Source: Bacillaceae bacterium (lineage in GTDB: Bacteria; Bacillota; Bacilli; Bacillales; Alkalibacillaceae). Taken from it: 64,000 nucleotides of DNA. Position numbers and translations under genes: made by a program. The notes under the pieces are model-generated. The model made no database searches, was not told the DNA's origin, and saw only the letters and a list, made by a program, of their open reading frames with translations. Positions 52,247-61,388 of the stretch are shown here, piece by piece (position 1 is the stretch's first letter; each line of letters starts with the position of its first letter). Where the stretch lies: NCBI GenBank assembly GCA_017656265.1, contig JACDOD010000008.1, positions 1-64,000 on the forward strand, written 5' to 3'.

Positions 52247-53093
52247 GTGTCTCCTCCTTAAAAAAAGCATCTGGCAGATCTAGTAAGTGCCTTGGTTCAA
52301 AAACGTAATAGCATACTTTTTCGTCTGGTTTTCGAATGATGTCTGTTGCAACATATCCTTCAAAAATCAGTCTTTGAAAAACTTCTCTTGTCTGCAGTCT
52401 CCAGTCAATAGCCAGTTCTGGATCCCGTTTTTTGATGATTTGAAAATGATCGGGAATTGGGACAAACAAAGGACTGGACGTTTCTTTTAGTGAAACATGA
52501 TTTTGATTTAGAATAAAAAGCAGCCCATCTTCATTCAAACCTGTTTGAAACCAACAGTGATTCTGATTGACTCCCACGGTTTCTCGTACTTTTTCATTCA
52601 CATGGTTTTCCTCGATCCACCATTCAAGCTGGAACCTGTCAGTGGGAAGTCCCTGATTTAAAGAATCATCCATTTCTCCATATAGATTGACATGGTAGCA
52701 GCCTGTTATAGCTCTGAGTTTATGCAAGTTTAAGTAGGCATTGACACTTTCAAGAGGGTCAAATGTCCATGTGATCAGTTTATAGCCCTTTTCGAGAGCG
52801 ATTCGCTTTTGCTCTTTTTTCAGCCGCTCTCCCAGGTTTCGAGATTGATATTCAGGCAGAATCCCCATCATATGGGAACATAAATAAACTTCTCTGCCCT
52901 TAAAGCCGGGAAACCCATAGGAAAATCCAACCAGTTTCTCACCATGATACGCCCCAATCAAAATACCGCCATTTTTTGCTGCCGTAAAGGTTTGATGAAT
53001 CGGGATGGGCTGCATATTCCACACATCTTGCTCAAGCTTCTGGACTTTCTTAATCTCATTTAAACTAGTTAACGGTTTAATCGTGATGTCCAT
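52239..53093 (-). CDS. GNAT-family acyltransferase, candidate succinyl-CoA:D-amino acid N-succinyltransferase
   Basis: [49 protein letters not shown]; overlaps racemase gene. Confidence 0.72.
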   Translation of the reverse strand: MDITIKPLTSLNEIKKVQKLEQDVWNMQPIPIHQTFTAAKNGGILIGAYHGEKLVGFSYGFPGFKGREVYLCSHMMGILPEYQSRNLGERLKKEQKRIALEKGYKLITWTFDPLESVNAYLNLHKLRAITGCYHVNLYGEMDDSLNQGLPTDRFQLEWWIEENHVNEKVRETVGVNQNHCWFQTGLNEDGLLFILNQNHVSLKETSSPLFVPIPDHFQIIKKRDPELAIDWRLQTREVFQRLIFEGYVATDIIRKPDEKVCYYVFEPRHLLDLPDAFFKEETHE

Positions 53094-53097
53094 GCCT

Positions 53098-54222
53098 CTA
53101 TCCTCCCCTTAGCGTACGCATAATGGTTCGGGTTAAAATCTCCACCCCAACTAGAATAGCTTCATGATTAAAGGTCATATCCGGATGATGGAGACCTGGT
53201 GTTAAACCACAGCCTAGCCCCAGCATGGTTGCTTTCACATGGGGACGCTTAATCGTGTAAAAATGAAAGTCGTCACCTCCAGTCGTTACCACCGGTTTCT
53301 TCAGCCGGGATTTCCCCAGCGCTTCTTCAATTGCAATCGCCATGATTTGCTGTGCTTCTGAATGAACCTTTGAAGCAGCCACATCTGCAGCTATATCCAG
53401 TTCTATGTCAACCTGGTGCAGGGACGCCAACTTATCCGCAATTTCATAAGTCTGGTTCGTCAGCTGTTCCATCACATCATTCGTCTGGGCTCTGAGGTCC
53501 AGGGAAAATGATGCAGAACCGGGTATTATATTGGCATTTTTTTCACCGGCATGGAATTTGGTCATTTTTATGGAATGGGGAACCATCGGATCTGCATGAA
53601 CCCCCTGAAGCAGATGGACCAGTGCAGCACCTACCTCAATAGCATTCGCCCCTAAATGGGGCCGTGCACCATGGATGTCATCCCCTTTAATTTTTCCGCT
53701 GATAAAACGGGCTGCACCATGTTTGATAGCAGGAGCTGCTGTACCGTCCGGGATTTCCTGAGCAGGCCGCAAATGAACCCCATACAAATAATCCACATCA
53801 TCTATTACGCCTTCTTCCACAAAATGAAGGGCTCCTGTTCCCTTTTCTTCGGCAGGCTGAAAAATAAATCGCACTGTTCCTTCTATTTTTGAAAGATCAT
53901 CTGTCAGCATCAGGACAACACCTGCCACTATAGCCATATGGGCATCATGACCGCATGAATGATTAGCCTGAAGTTTTCCCTTTACTTCCTGCCACAGGGC
54001 ATCAATATCCGCCCGGAGCGCCACTACTGGCTTGCCGTTTCCCAATTCCGCTACTACTCCCGTACTGCTGTTAAATGTTCGGACCCTTAATCCCTGTTCC
54101 TCCAGGAATTGTTTCAAATACTCCGTCGTTTTATGTTCTTCCCAGCTGATTTCCGGATTGTTATGAAGATGATGAAAAATCTCCATGATTTTCGAACGAT
54201 GCTGTTCAACTTGTTTTCTCAT
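53098..54222 (-). CDS. M20 family amidohydrolase, candidate N-succinyl-L-amino acid desuccinylase
   Basis: HNNPEISWEEHKTTEYL, HSCGHDAHMAIVAG, FQPAEEKGTGA. Confidence 0.87.
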   Translation of the reverse strand: MRKQVEQHRSKIMEIFHHLHNNPEISWEEHKTTEYLKQFLEEQGLRVRTFNSSTGVVAELGNGKPVVALRADIDALWQEVKGKLQANHSCGHDAHMAIVAGVVLMLTDDLSKIEGTVRFIFQPAEEKGTGALHFVEEGVIDDVDYLYGVHLRPAQEIPDGTAAPAIKHGAARFISGKIKGDDIHGARPHLGANAIEVGAALVHLLQGVHADPMVPHSIKMTKFHAGEKNANIIPGSASFSLDLRAQTNDVMEQLTNQTYEIADKLASLHQVDIELDIAADVAASKVHSEAQQIMAIAIEEALGKSRLKKPVVTTGGDDFHFYTIKRPHVKATMLGLGCGLTPGLHHPDMTFNHEAILVGVEILTRTIMRTLRGG

Positions 54223-54237
54223 CGTGATTCCCCCTGA

Positions 54238-55083
54238 TTATGCGAAAAAGTCATGAAGAGCAATGTCTTCATAAGCTTTTCTGCGCTGTTCAAATGTTTT
54301 ACGATCCCGCAAAGCCACCCCTGAAACCAGCGAGTTTAACAGTGAAATGACGGCGGGTGCAGCATCCAGGGTAGATTTCACCGGCAGTTGCACCGGTATG
54401 ATCAAATCAGCAAATTCCCTGATTGGCGCCACTTTACTGTCCGTTATGCCAATGACAAATGCCTTTCGCTTTTTTGCTTCTGAAGCGAGATCAAGGGTAT
54501 TCAGCGTATATCGGTGAAAAGAAATGGCGACAAAGACACTTTCCTCATTCAGTTCCGCTAGGCGAAGAATAATATCATCCGTGTCCGGACGAATAAGACG
54601 GGTGTTACCCCGAATCAAATCAAGGGCAAACACAAACCAGTGAGCCATGGAAAAAGATGACCTGGCACCCGTAACCGTAATTTGCTTTGCTTTGAATAAT
54701 TTCTCAACTGCCAGCTGATACACATCCTGGTCAATTTGTCTGGCCGCCTGTTTGATATGATTTGAATCTAATTCCATCACATGCTGGTGAAGTGACTGTT
54801 CCAGATTGGCCTTTGATTTATCAGCATCATATTCCCACAGACTGCTTTTTGGTTTTAAAATCTGCTCCTTTATTTCCTTTTGAAGGGTACTGTAACCAGA
54901 AAATCCAATTGCCCTGGAAAACCGAATAATCGTTGTTTCACTGACTCCAATTTCCTTGCCGGCCTCTTCAGCTGTATTGATGGCAAATAAAGATGGATTT
55001 TTCAAAAGCTGTTCCGCCACCTTTTTCAGACCAGCTGAAAAAGATGAGAATTTCTCCTCAATATTCTTTCGTATTTCTTCCAT
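54238..55083 (-). CDS. RpiR/MurR family regulator with SIS domain
   Basis: N-terminal HTH EEAGKEIGVSETTIIRFSRAIGFSGYSTLQKEIKE; SIS domain. Confidence 0.9.
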   Translation of the reverse strand: MEEIRKNIEEKFSSFSAGLKKVAEQLLKNPSLFAINTAEEAGKEIGVSETTIIRFSRAIGFSGYSTLQKEIKEQILKPKSSLWEYDADKSKANLEQSLHQHVMELDSNHIKQAARQIDQDVYQLAVEKLFKAKQITVTGARSSFSMAHWFVFALDLIRGNTRLIRPDTDDIILRLAELNEESVFVAISFHRYTLNTLDLASEAKKRKAFVIGITDSKVAPIREFADLIIPVQLPVKSTLDAAPAVISLLNSLVSGVALRDRKTFEQRRKAYEDIALHDFFA

Positions 55084-55104
55084 ATATACAATCTCCTTAA
55101 AGGT

Positions 55105-55143
55105 TATGAAGTATTTCCTTCATTTTTATGTTTTATGAAGTAT
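55105..55143. promoter_or_regulatory. Candidate RpiR operator region
   Basis: ATGAAG-TATTTC-CTTCAT (55106-55123) and second TATGAAGTAT at 55134-55143. Confidence 0.45.
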
Positions 55144-55224
55144 ATGATTTTTTACATGGTATCATGACGTTTGAATTTTCGCAATATTTAATCTAAAAAA
55201 ATAAAATTTTATGGGGTCAACATG

Positions 55225-55580
55225 CGATACTCCTGGTCGACTAAAACCGGCCACGTCCTGTGGGTCGCGGGAACAGCACGAGCCGAAAATCCCTGAAGAC
55301 AGAAGAATGAGCTGCCTTAGGAAGCCTTAGGCCGTGCCCGCGGAAAGCGAAGCATGTTGAAAAGAAAAGCGGAAGCGCCCCGCTTAGCCCCGAAAACGGC
55401 TGGAGGGCCACCGAGGAGGCTGTCGCCGCCGCAGGGGGACCGAAGCCGCTCGAGGGGCTGGGCGCTGCAGCTGGACAACACTTCTCTCAATTGAAGTAGG
55501 CAAATCTTATACTTTTTTATCTTTCAGAGTCAAAAACATCCGAACTCATTCATCGACGATTGATCACAATTTCGATTTAT
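55225..55580. repeat. Large GC-rich intergenic repeat-like element
   Basis: Non-coding block GTGGGTCGCGGGAACAGCACGAG...GTGCCCGCGGAAAGCGAAGCATGTTGAAAAG...GCGGAAGCGCCCCGCTTAGCCCCGA; truncated relative at 62575-62665. Confidence 0.65.
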
Positions 55581-55618
55581 CCAGTTTTGTCCCAGCTTCT
55601 TTTTCTTCATAGCATAAA

Positions 55619-55664
55619 AAAATCACTTCCTGCTCAGAAGATTCTCTGTAACAGGAAGTGATCA
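55619..55664 (-). terminator. Intrinsic terminator of rhodanese-MBL gene
   Basis: ATCACTTCCTG...CAGGAAGTGAT with T-run on minus strand. Confidence 0.7.
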
Positions 55665-55780
55665 ATATAGAACGTATGGTGCACTCTATAATAAAGATGT
55701 CTCTCCGCCGAATCTATAGGGGGATTCCCCTAAACTCCACTCATACACAAAGGGCCATTTTTCCAAGAGGGGGGTATAGA

Positions 55781-56902
55781 TTACTTCACCGCACAGCGGT
55801 TTGGTCCGATTTCCATTTCTCGCTGTTTTTCTTCATCCGGGTTGATCTTACCCATATTCGTCTGACGAATTTCTTTGTAAGCATTTGGCTGCGGCGGCAG
55901 ATTTTCAGTTACGGTTTTTCTGAATACGTCATCATCTTCAATGTTTAGACCGTGATTTTGCTTGTATAGTACACCCAATTTTTCTGCCACACTGCCATCT
56001 TCATTTAACTCTTCCATAATCATAAAGTGGGCAGGAAGTACAATCATGTCATCTGCCATTTCTTTATAACGCTTATAAAGAGTCTCTCTCAAATCAGCTA
56101 CCCAATCCTCTGCTTTACCGGCCAGGTCAGGACGGCCAATCGAATCAATGAATAAAATATCTCCTGTCAAAAGATACTTGTCATCTACAATATAAGACGT
56201 ACTCCCGATCGTGTGGCCAGGTGTGTAGACCGCTTTGATCGTTGTATTGCCTACTTTAACAACATCTCCATCTTGAATTTGATTATATTCATAGGTTACC
56301 TCGCCAGCATCTTTTGGTGGAAGATAGTACTCAGCGCCTGCTTTTTCAGCCAGCTTCCTTCCCCCGGAAATATGGTCAGCATGCAGGTGAGTGTCCAGTA
56401 CATGTTTCAATGTTAAATGATTTTCTTCCATAAATGTTTCGTATTGGTCAATCATTCGGTTTGCATCAATCATCGCTGCTTCACCATTTGATTCTACCAG
56501 ATAGGAAAGGCACCCTTTTCCCAGACGCACAAACTGATAGATGGCACCTCCATTGGCCAGATCACCAATTTTTACTGGTCTCAAGTGTTCACTCCATGCT
56601 TTCATTCCGCCTTCAAGGGAGTACACTTCTTTTTTGCCTGCTTCTTCAAGCAAATCTGCCACAAATTCAGATGAACCGCCCTTTGCACAAACGGTTACAA
56701 CTAGTTTGTTATCAGGAATTTGATCCACAATGGATTCAACCCCGTCAATTAAATTAAAATACGGTTCATTGATGCTTTCTACGGATTCTCCTTCAATTTT
56801 CCAATCCTCAAAGTCATCTTTATTACGAACATCTAAGATGAACAGATCGTCTTTGTTAATGATCTTGTCAGCGACTTCCTTTACAGAAATTTTTTTAGCC
56901 AT
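55781..56902 (-). CDS. Rhodanese-metallo-beta-lactamase fusion (persulfide dioxygenase-like)
   Basis: N-terminal rhodanese [12 protein letters not shown] motif [14 protein letters not shown]. Confidence 0.87.
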   Translation of the reverse strand: MAKKISVKEVADKIINKDDLFILDVRNKDDFEDWKIEGESVESINEPYFNLIDGVESIVDQIPDNKLVVTVCAKGGSSEFVADLLEEAGKKEVYSLEGGMKAWSEHLRPVKIGDLANGGAIYQFVRLGKGCLSYLVESNGEAAMIDANRMIDQYETFMEENHLTLKHVLDTHLHADHISGGRKLAEKAGAEYYLPPKDAGEVTYEYNQIQDGDVVKVGNTTIKAVYTPGHTIGSTSYIVDDKYLLTGDILFIDSIGRPDLAGKAEDWVADLRETLYKRYKEMADDMIVLPAHFMIMEELNEDGSVAEKLGVLYKQNHGLNIEDDDVFRKTVTENLPPQPNAYKEIRQTNMGKINPDEEKQREMEIGPNRCAVK

Positions 56903-57210
56903 TTGAAAAATCCTCCTCATGTAAAATAGTGTTCCTTCCTTTACGAAGGAAGTTGTTAATTACACTATAATACCCTATGAGGTATTTTTCAAGTTAAACA
57001 CTTTGGTTATGTTGTAAACATAAATTACCATTTACTATAAAAATATGGATAAGCCATAACTGCCCTCCCTGCAATAGGAAAAATTTATTGTTCGCAGGTG
57101 TTTCTTATATTTTTATGTACACGATTTAACCACTTTTTTAATAACACCTGCTCCTCTTTTGAAAAACCTAATCAATGTCAACCATTTGACTCATTAAATT
57201 GCGAGAAGCA

Positions 57211-57245
57211 AAAAACCTCATGTGGTGAACAACACATGAGGTAAC
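57211..57245 (-). terminator. Intrinsic terminator of thi transporter operon
   Basis: CCTCATGTG...CACATGAGG with T-run on minus strand. Confidence 0.8.
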
Positions 57246-57249
57246 CCTA

Positions 57250-57996
57250 TTACAATAGATTAGTAATTTTTCTCTTTAATTCCATGAAAGTCTTTGAGTA
57301 TTCTACCTCTGCACTTCTCGGCCGTGTAAATGGAACATCAATCTCTGTTTTTATGCTCCCGGGACGGCTCGACATCATATAAATTCGGTCGGACAGAAAG
57401 AGAGCTTCTTCAATATCATGGGTGATAAGCAAAACCGGCACCTGCAGCTCCTCCCACCTATTCATAAGCCACCTTTGCATATGGTGCCTCGTGATGGCGT
57501 CTAATTTGCCAAAAGGTTCATCCAGCAGAAGCAATGGATGATCAGGCAGGATGGTACGCAAAAAATTCGCTCTTTGCCGCATACCCCCTGATAAGGAGGT
57601 CGGATATTTATGTTGAAATCCTGCTAACCCAAACGACTCAAAATAAAGCTCTGCTTTTTTTCTGGCTTCATCTTTTGGAACCCCTTTTAGTTCAAGTCCC
57701 AGAATGACATTATCCAGAACCGTCCGCCAGGGCATCAGCACATCATTTTGGGGCATATATCCAAATAAACCGTTTTTCCCTGTGACAATCTGGCCGTCAT
57801 AGATCACAACTCCCTCATCCGGTTGATCTATACCGGCAATGATATTCAGCAATGTGCTTTTGCCACATCCGCTCGGCCCAATGACAGAAACAAATTCATT
57901 TTTTCTAATGGTAAGAGAGGCCTTATTCAATGCTTGTGTACTTTTTTGCTGTTCCCGGTATACTTTTGAAATCCCATTGACCGTTAATAGTGTCAT
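57250..57996 (-). CDS. ABC transporter ATPase (ThiZ-like, thiamine-precursor uptake)
   Basis: GPSGCGKSTLLNIIAG, LSGGMRQRANFLRTIL, LLLLDEPFGKLD. Confidence 0.88.
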   Translation of the reverse strand: MTLLTVNGISKVYREQQKSTQALNKASLTIRKNEFVSVIGPSGCGKSTLLNIIAGIDQPDEGVVIYDGQIVTGKNGLFGYMPQNDVLMPWRTVLDNVILGLELKGVPKDEARKKAELYFESFGLAGFQHKYPTSLSGGMRQRANFLRTILPDHPLLLLDEPFGKLDAITRHHMQRWLMNRWEELQVPVLLITHDIEEALFLSDRIYMMSSRPGSIKTEIDVPFTRPRSAEVEYSKTFMELKRKITNLL

Positions 57997-58997
57997 GGTG
58001 CATCCGGAAGAAAATCATTAGTAAATGCCTTTTGCGGTTGGATGTTTTTCTCTATAAGCCCCTGTTCATACATCCAATCTGCATACCGCTTCCACACTTC
58101 TTCCTTTTGTACTCCCCATTGATTTGCATCATCCTGGTAACGGGGGCTGAGCCATTTTTGACTGTTAATAACTAATTCCTGATCTAACTCAGGGTTAAAT
58201 TTCAGCAGGATATCCGCTGATTCCTCAGGGTTCTTGATGGCATAGTCATATCCCAAACTTAGTGCCTGCAAAAATTTACGGACTGTCTCCGGATCATCCT
58301 GAATCATCGTTTCATTTGTCATCACAACAGGTGAATAGTAATCGAGTGCCGGGTGAAGATCACGAAGCCACATCAGGTTTAAATCAATTCCTCTTCTTTC
58401 AGCTTCAACACCATCCCATCCATAAAAAATCCACATAAAATCAGCATTTCTGCCTATGGTCTGAAAGAAGTCTGAAATTCCAAGGGTCACCATTTCTACC
58501 TCAGAAAAATTAGCATCATATTGGTTCATCACAGCCTTAATCATGGATTCTTCAAATGCTGAGCCCCATCCTCCATATGTTTTGCCGGCAAAATCTGTTG
58601 GAGATTCGATTCCTGATTCTTTTAAGGCCGCAAAGGCAGACGTATTATGCTGAATAATGGCAGCAACAGACACAATAGGGATGTCATTCGCCCTTGCCTG
58701 AGTAACTCCTTCCTGACTTCCAATGCCAAAATTGACTTCTCCTGAAGCCACCATGGCATCAACACCTGCATTTTGGCCTGGCTGTAAAATTTCCACTTCT
58801 AAGCCCTGTTGTTCAAAAAATCCCTTATCTTTTGCCACATATAATCCGGTATGGTTGGTATTCGGGTACCAATCAAGCATAATACTCACTTCTTTTTTCT
58901 CATCATTGTCAGGTGAGCTTTGTTCATCCTGCTGACCACAGCTTGCCATTAATAATATGGTCATTACTGCTGCTAAAAACATCGAAACATTTTTCAT
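57993..58997 (-). CDS. NMT1/THI5-like substrate-binding lipoprotein (ThiY-like)
   Basis: Signal peptide ending LLMASC, then MLDWYPNTNHTGLYVAKDKGFF. Confidence 0.9.
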   Translation of the reverse strand: MKNVSMFLAAVMTILLMASCGQQDEQSSPDNDEKKEVSIMLDWYPNTNHTGLYVAKDKGFFEQQGLEVEILQPGQNAGVDAMVASGEVNFGIGSQEGVTQARANDIPIVSVAAIIQHNTSAFAALKESGIESPTDFAGKTYGGWGSAFEESMIKAVMNQYDANFSEVEMVTLGISDFFQTIGRNADFMWIFYGWDGVEAERRGIDLNLMWLRDLHPALDYYSPVVMTNETMIQDDPETVRKFLQALSLGYDYAIKNPEESADILLKFNPELDQELVINSQKWLSPRYQDDANQWGVQKEEVWKRYADWMYEQGLIEKNIQPQKAFTNDFLPDAP

Positions 58998-59012
58998 CTG
59001 TATCTCCTCCTG

Positions 59013-59801
59013 TTATGAATGGTCGTTCCATGGCATCATCACTCTTGAAAGCAATTCTACAATTGAGAACACCAGTAAACTCAACATTACAATGACAACT
59101 ATTATCGCAAATAAAAGATCAGTCCGATATGATTGGGCTGCCCGTATAAGCTGGATTCCAAGCCCTCGACTGCCTCCCAGCCATTCACCTATTACAGCTC
59201 CCATCACACTGTACGTTGCTGCGATCCTCATCCCTGAAAAGAAAAAAGGCAATGATGATGGGAGTTTTACTTTCCAAAAAATTTGAATTCCTTTCGCCCC
59301 ATTAGCTTTCAACAGCTTTAACATTTCTGGATCTGTTTCACGAAAACCATCTGATACATTAACCGCTATAGGGAAAAAACAGACAAGGGCAACAATTAAC
59401 ACTTTAGGCAGCATGCCATATCCAAACCAGATCAAAAATAATGGTGCCAGTGCGATAATGGGAATCGTTTGGGAAGTGATTAATAACGGGTAAAAAGCTT
59501 TTCTGACCCATTGGGATGAGTCGAGAAAAACTGCCAGGATAATAGCTGCAGCAGTGGCTAAGAGGAGACCGAGAATGGATTCTTTGATGGTCGTAACAGC
59601 ATGATACAGAATCAAAGAACCATCTTGAATCAGCGTTGAGAACACATCCGTTGGAGCGGGTAGTATCCAGGCCGGGACCTGAAACATGTGAACACATATC
59701 TCCCAGACTATGAGTGCTAATAAAACGACAGACACCGGGAGTAATCCATTGAGCCAGCGCGAAGCCAGGTTAAGACTTCCTGTATTTATGAACCTTTTCA
59801 T
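59013..59801 (-). CDS. ABC transporter permease (ThiX-like)
   Basis: EAA-like loop LLKANGAKGIQIFWKVKLPSSLPFFFSGMR; ATG 59801 after GGAG. Confidence 0.88.
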   Translation of the reverse strand: MKRFINTGSLNLASRWLNGLLPVSVVLLALIVWEICVHMFQVPAWILPAPTDVFSTLIQDGSLILYHAVTTIKESILGLLLATAAAIILAVFLDSSQWVRKAFYPLLITSQTIPIIALAPLFLIWFGYGMLPKVLIVALVCFFPIAVNVSDGFRETDPEMLKLLKANGAKGIQIFWKVKLPSSLPFFFSGMRIAATYSVMGAVIGEWLGGSRGLGIQLIRAAQSYRTDLLFAIIVVIVMLSLLVFSIVELLSRVMMPWNDHS

Positions 59802-60066
59802 CAATCGTGACACTCCTATGGGCACTGTATTGAATCTTAATATTGGTGAAAACATCGGAAGCACCTGCTTTCACACAGGCTTCCTGCGCTCTTTTCACAA
59901 TATCTAGCAAATCATCCAGGTCACCTTCCATCACGGTTTCAAATGGGCAAACTTCATATTTCACCCCCGATTCCTGGACGACTTTGATCGCCTCATCTAC
60001 AATACTGTAGATATCTTTTCCTTCAGCTCTGGGAATCATTTGAAAAGCTACATTTACATCATGCAT
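59770..60066 (-). CDS. MTH1187/YkoF-like thiamine-binding protein
   Basis: VNVAFQMIPRAEGKDIYSIVDEAIKVVQESGVKYEVCPFETVMEG. Confidence 0.85.
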   Translation of the reverse strand: MHDVNVAFQMIPRAEGKDIYSIVDEAIKVVQESGVKYEVCPFETVMEGDLDDLLDIVKRAQEACVKAGASDVFTNIKIQYSAHRSVTIDEKVHKYRKS

Positions 60067-60087
60067 CAGACTTCCCTCCTTTTTTTA

Positions 60088-60122
60088 GCAAATAAAAAAG
60101 CTGCCGCAAATGGGCAGCCAGG
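60088..60122 (-). terminator. Intrinsic terminator of TPP riboswitch
   Basis: Antisense GGCTGCCCATTTGCGGCAGCTTTTTTATT. Confidence 0.8.
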
Positions 60123-60175
60123 TATACATATTATGTGTATATAAAAGTACATACTCCTTGTTTGAAAAGGTCGGT

Positions 60176-60270
60176 AAAATCGTATCCCTACGCTGGCATT
60201 ACCCAGATCAGGTTCAAGGGTCGATACCCGCTTCTGGTATCCTCTCAGCCAGGTGCGCCCGGCTCCCCAA
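60176..60270 (-). promoter_or_regulatory. TPP riboswitch
   Basis: Antisense GGCTGAGAGGATACC...GACCCTTGAACCTGATCTGGGTAATGCCAGCGTAGGGA. Confidence 0.95.
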
Positions 60271-60363
60271 ACGTCATATTCAGTTGTCAATCCTACTATA
60301 ACAATGTTTGAATACATTGTAAATGAAAAGTTCATACAGTGTCTCTGACACACTATGGAATTG

Positions 60364-61131
60364 TTATCTGTTTTTATACTCCCTTCTCCGTTCTTTCCGC
60401 TCTTCTTCTCCGAGAGACGGACAAGTATAACAATAACGTCCGCCTTCCGATAAATATTTTAAACAGCAGCGATGTCGCTGAATGCTTTTTTTCCCTTCCT
60501 CAAACAGATCAGGAATCTCTTTAAACTCAATGTCTAAAGGATTCTTCTTCATACCAAACCAATGAGGTGGAGCACCTTTTATCAAAAATCTAAAATCCTC
60601 TTCCACCCGACTTTTAATCGAAACATCATCGATATGATTTAAGATTCTATTTTTTATAAAATGAAGCAGAAAGGATGTGTGGGACCACAGGGTCTGAAGA
60701 GGAATCCTGGTTACCCTTGATACAGACTGAAAAACCGGGGTCAGATGATCTTCTAGCAAATGCCGAAAAACACGCTCCCTTTGTTCCTGAATACCTAAGT
60801 GCTCCAGTGATTGACAATCTCCATGGAACATAAATTGGATCATCTTACCATCATACTGAATAGTTTGATTCCTCAGAGAAAGATCATACATACACTGGTG
60901 ACAGGACAAAAGAAACAAGGAAATTCCAGCAATCTGTCCATACCTGGCACCGAACAATGACCCGGCAGCTAATAGTTTTGACAGTTTTAACTGCTCTTGA
61001 ACATCTTTCAAAAGAGCCTCTATCTTAGACTGGTCCAGCAGATGATCCCCTTGAATCACCGGCCATCGATCATCAACTTCCTTTAATACAGGAAAATGCA
61101 ACTCCTGGCAGGATTGGAGAACAGTTTTCAA
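60364..61131 (-). CDS. FhuF-like [2Fe-2S] siderophore-iron reductase family protein
   Basis: C-terminal CCLKYLSEGGRYCYTC; Fur box upstream; proposed TTG start at 61131 with GAGGTG RBS (track ORF starts at 61182). Confidence 0.75.
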   Translation of the reverse strand: MKTVLQSCQELHFPVLKEVDDRWPVIQGDHLLDQSKIEALLKDVQEQLKLSKLLAAGSLFGARYGQIAGISLFLLSCHQCMYDLSLRNQTIQYDGKMIQFMFHGDCQSLEHLGIQEQRERVFRHLLEDHLTPVFQSVSRVTRIPLQTLWSHTSFLLHFIKNRILNHIDDVSIKSRVEEDFRFLIKGAPPHWFGMKKNPLDIEFKEIPDLFEEGKKSIQRHRCCLKYLSEGGRYCYTCPSLGEEERKERRREYKNR

Positions 61132-61151
61132 TTTCCACACCTCAAATTGTC

Positions 61152-61170
61152 GATAATGATATTCATTATC
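61152..61170. promoter_or_regulatory. Fur box GATAATGATATTCATTATC
   Basis: 18/19 match to GATAATGATAATCATTATC. Confidence 0.85.
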
Positions 61171-61348
61171 AATTATAAGCATCTGCCTATCTGGGTGTCA
61201 ATCCTGGCTGGTAAAGTTCCTGGTCGCTCACCGCTTCTCATCAAGATCAAAAGTTCTCAATCAGGATTCTGTGTGCTCTTTTAGGTATTCAACCCGTTTC
61301 TAATGGATTCGCATCTTATCGAAGGAATTCCCAATCCATTCCATGCAC

Positions 61349-61383
61349 AAAAAAATACCAAAGCTCCATTGACTGTGGTATGA
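61349..61383 (-). terminator. Intrinsic terminator
   Basis: Antisense ATACCACAG...TTTGGTATTTTTTTG. Confidence 0.6.
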
Positions 61384-61388
61384 AAACA

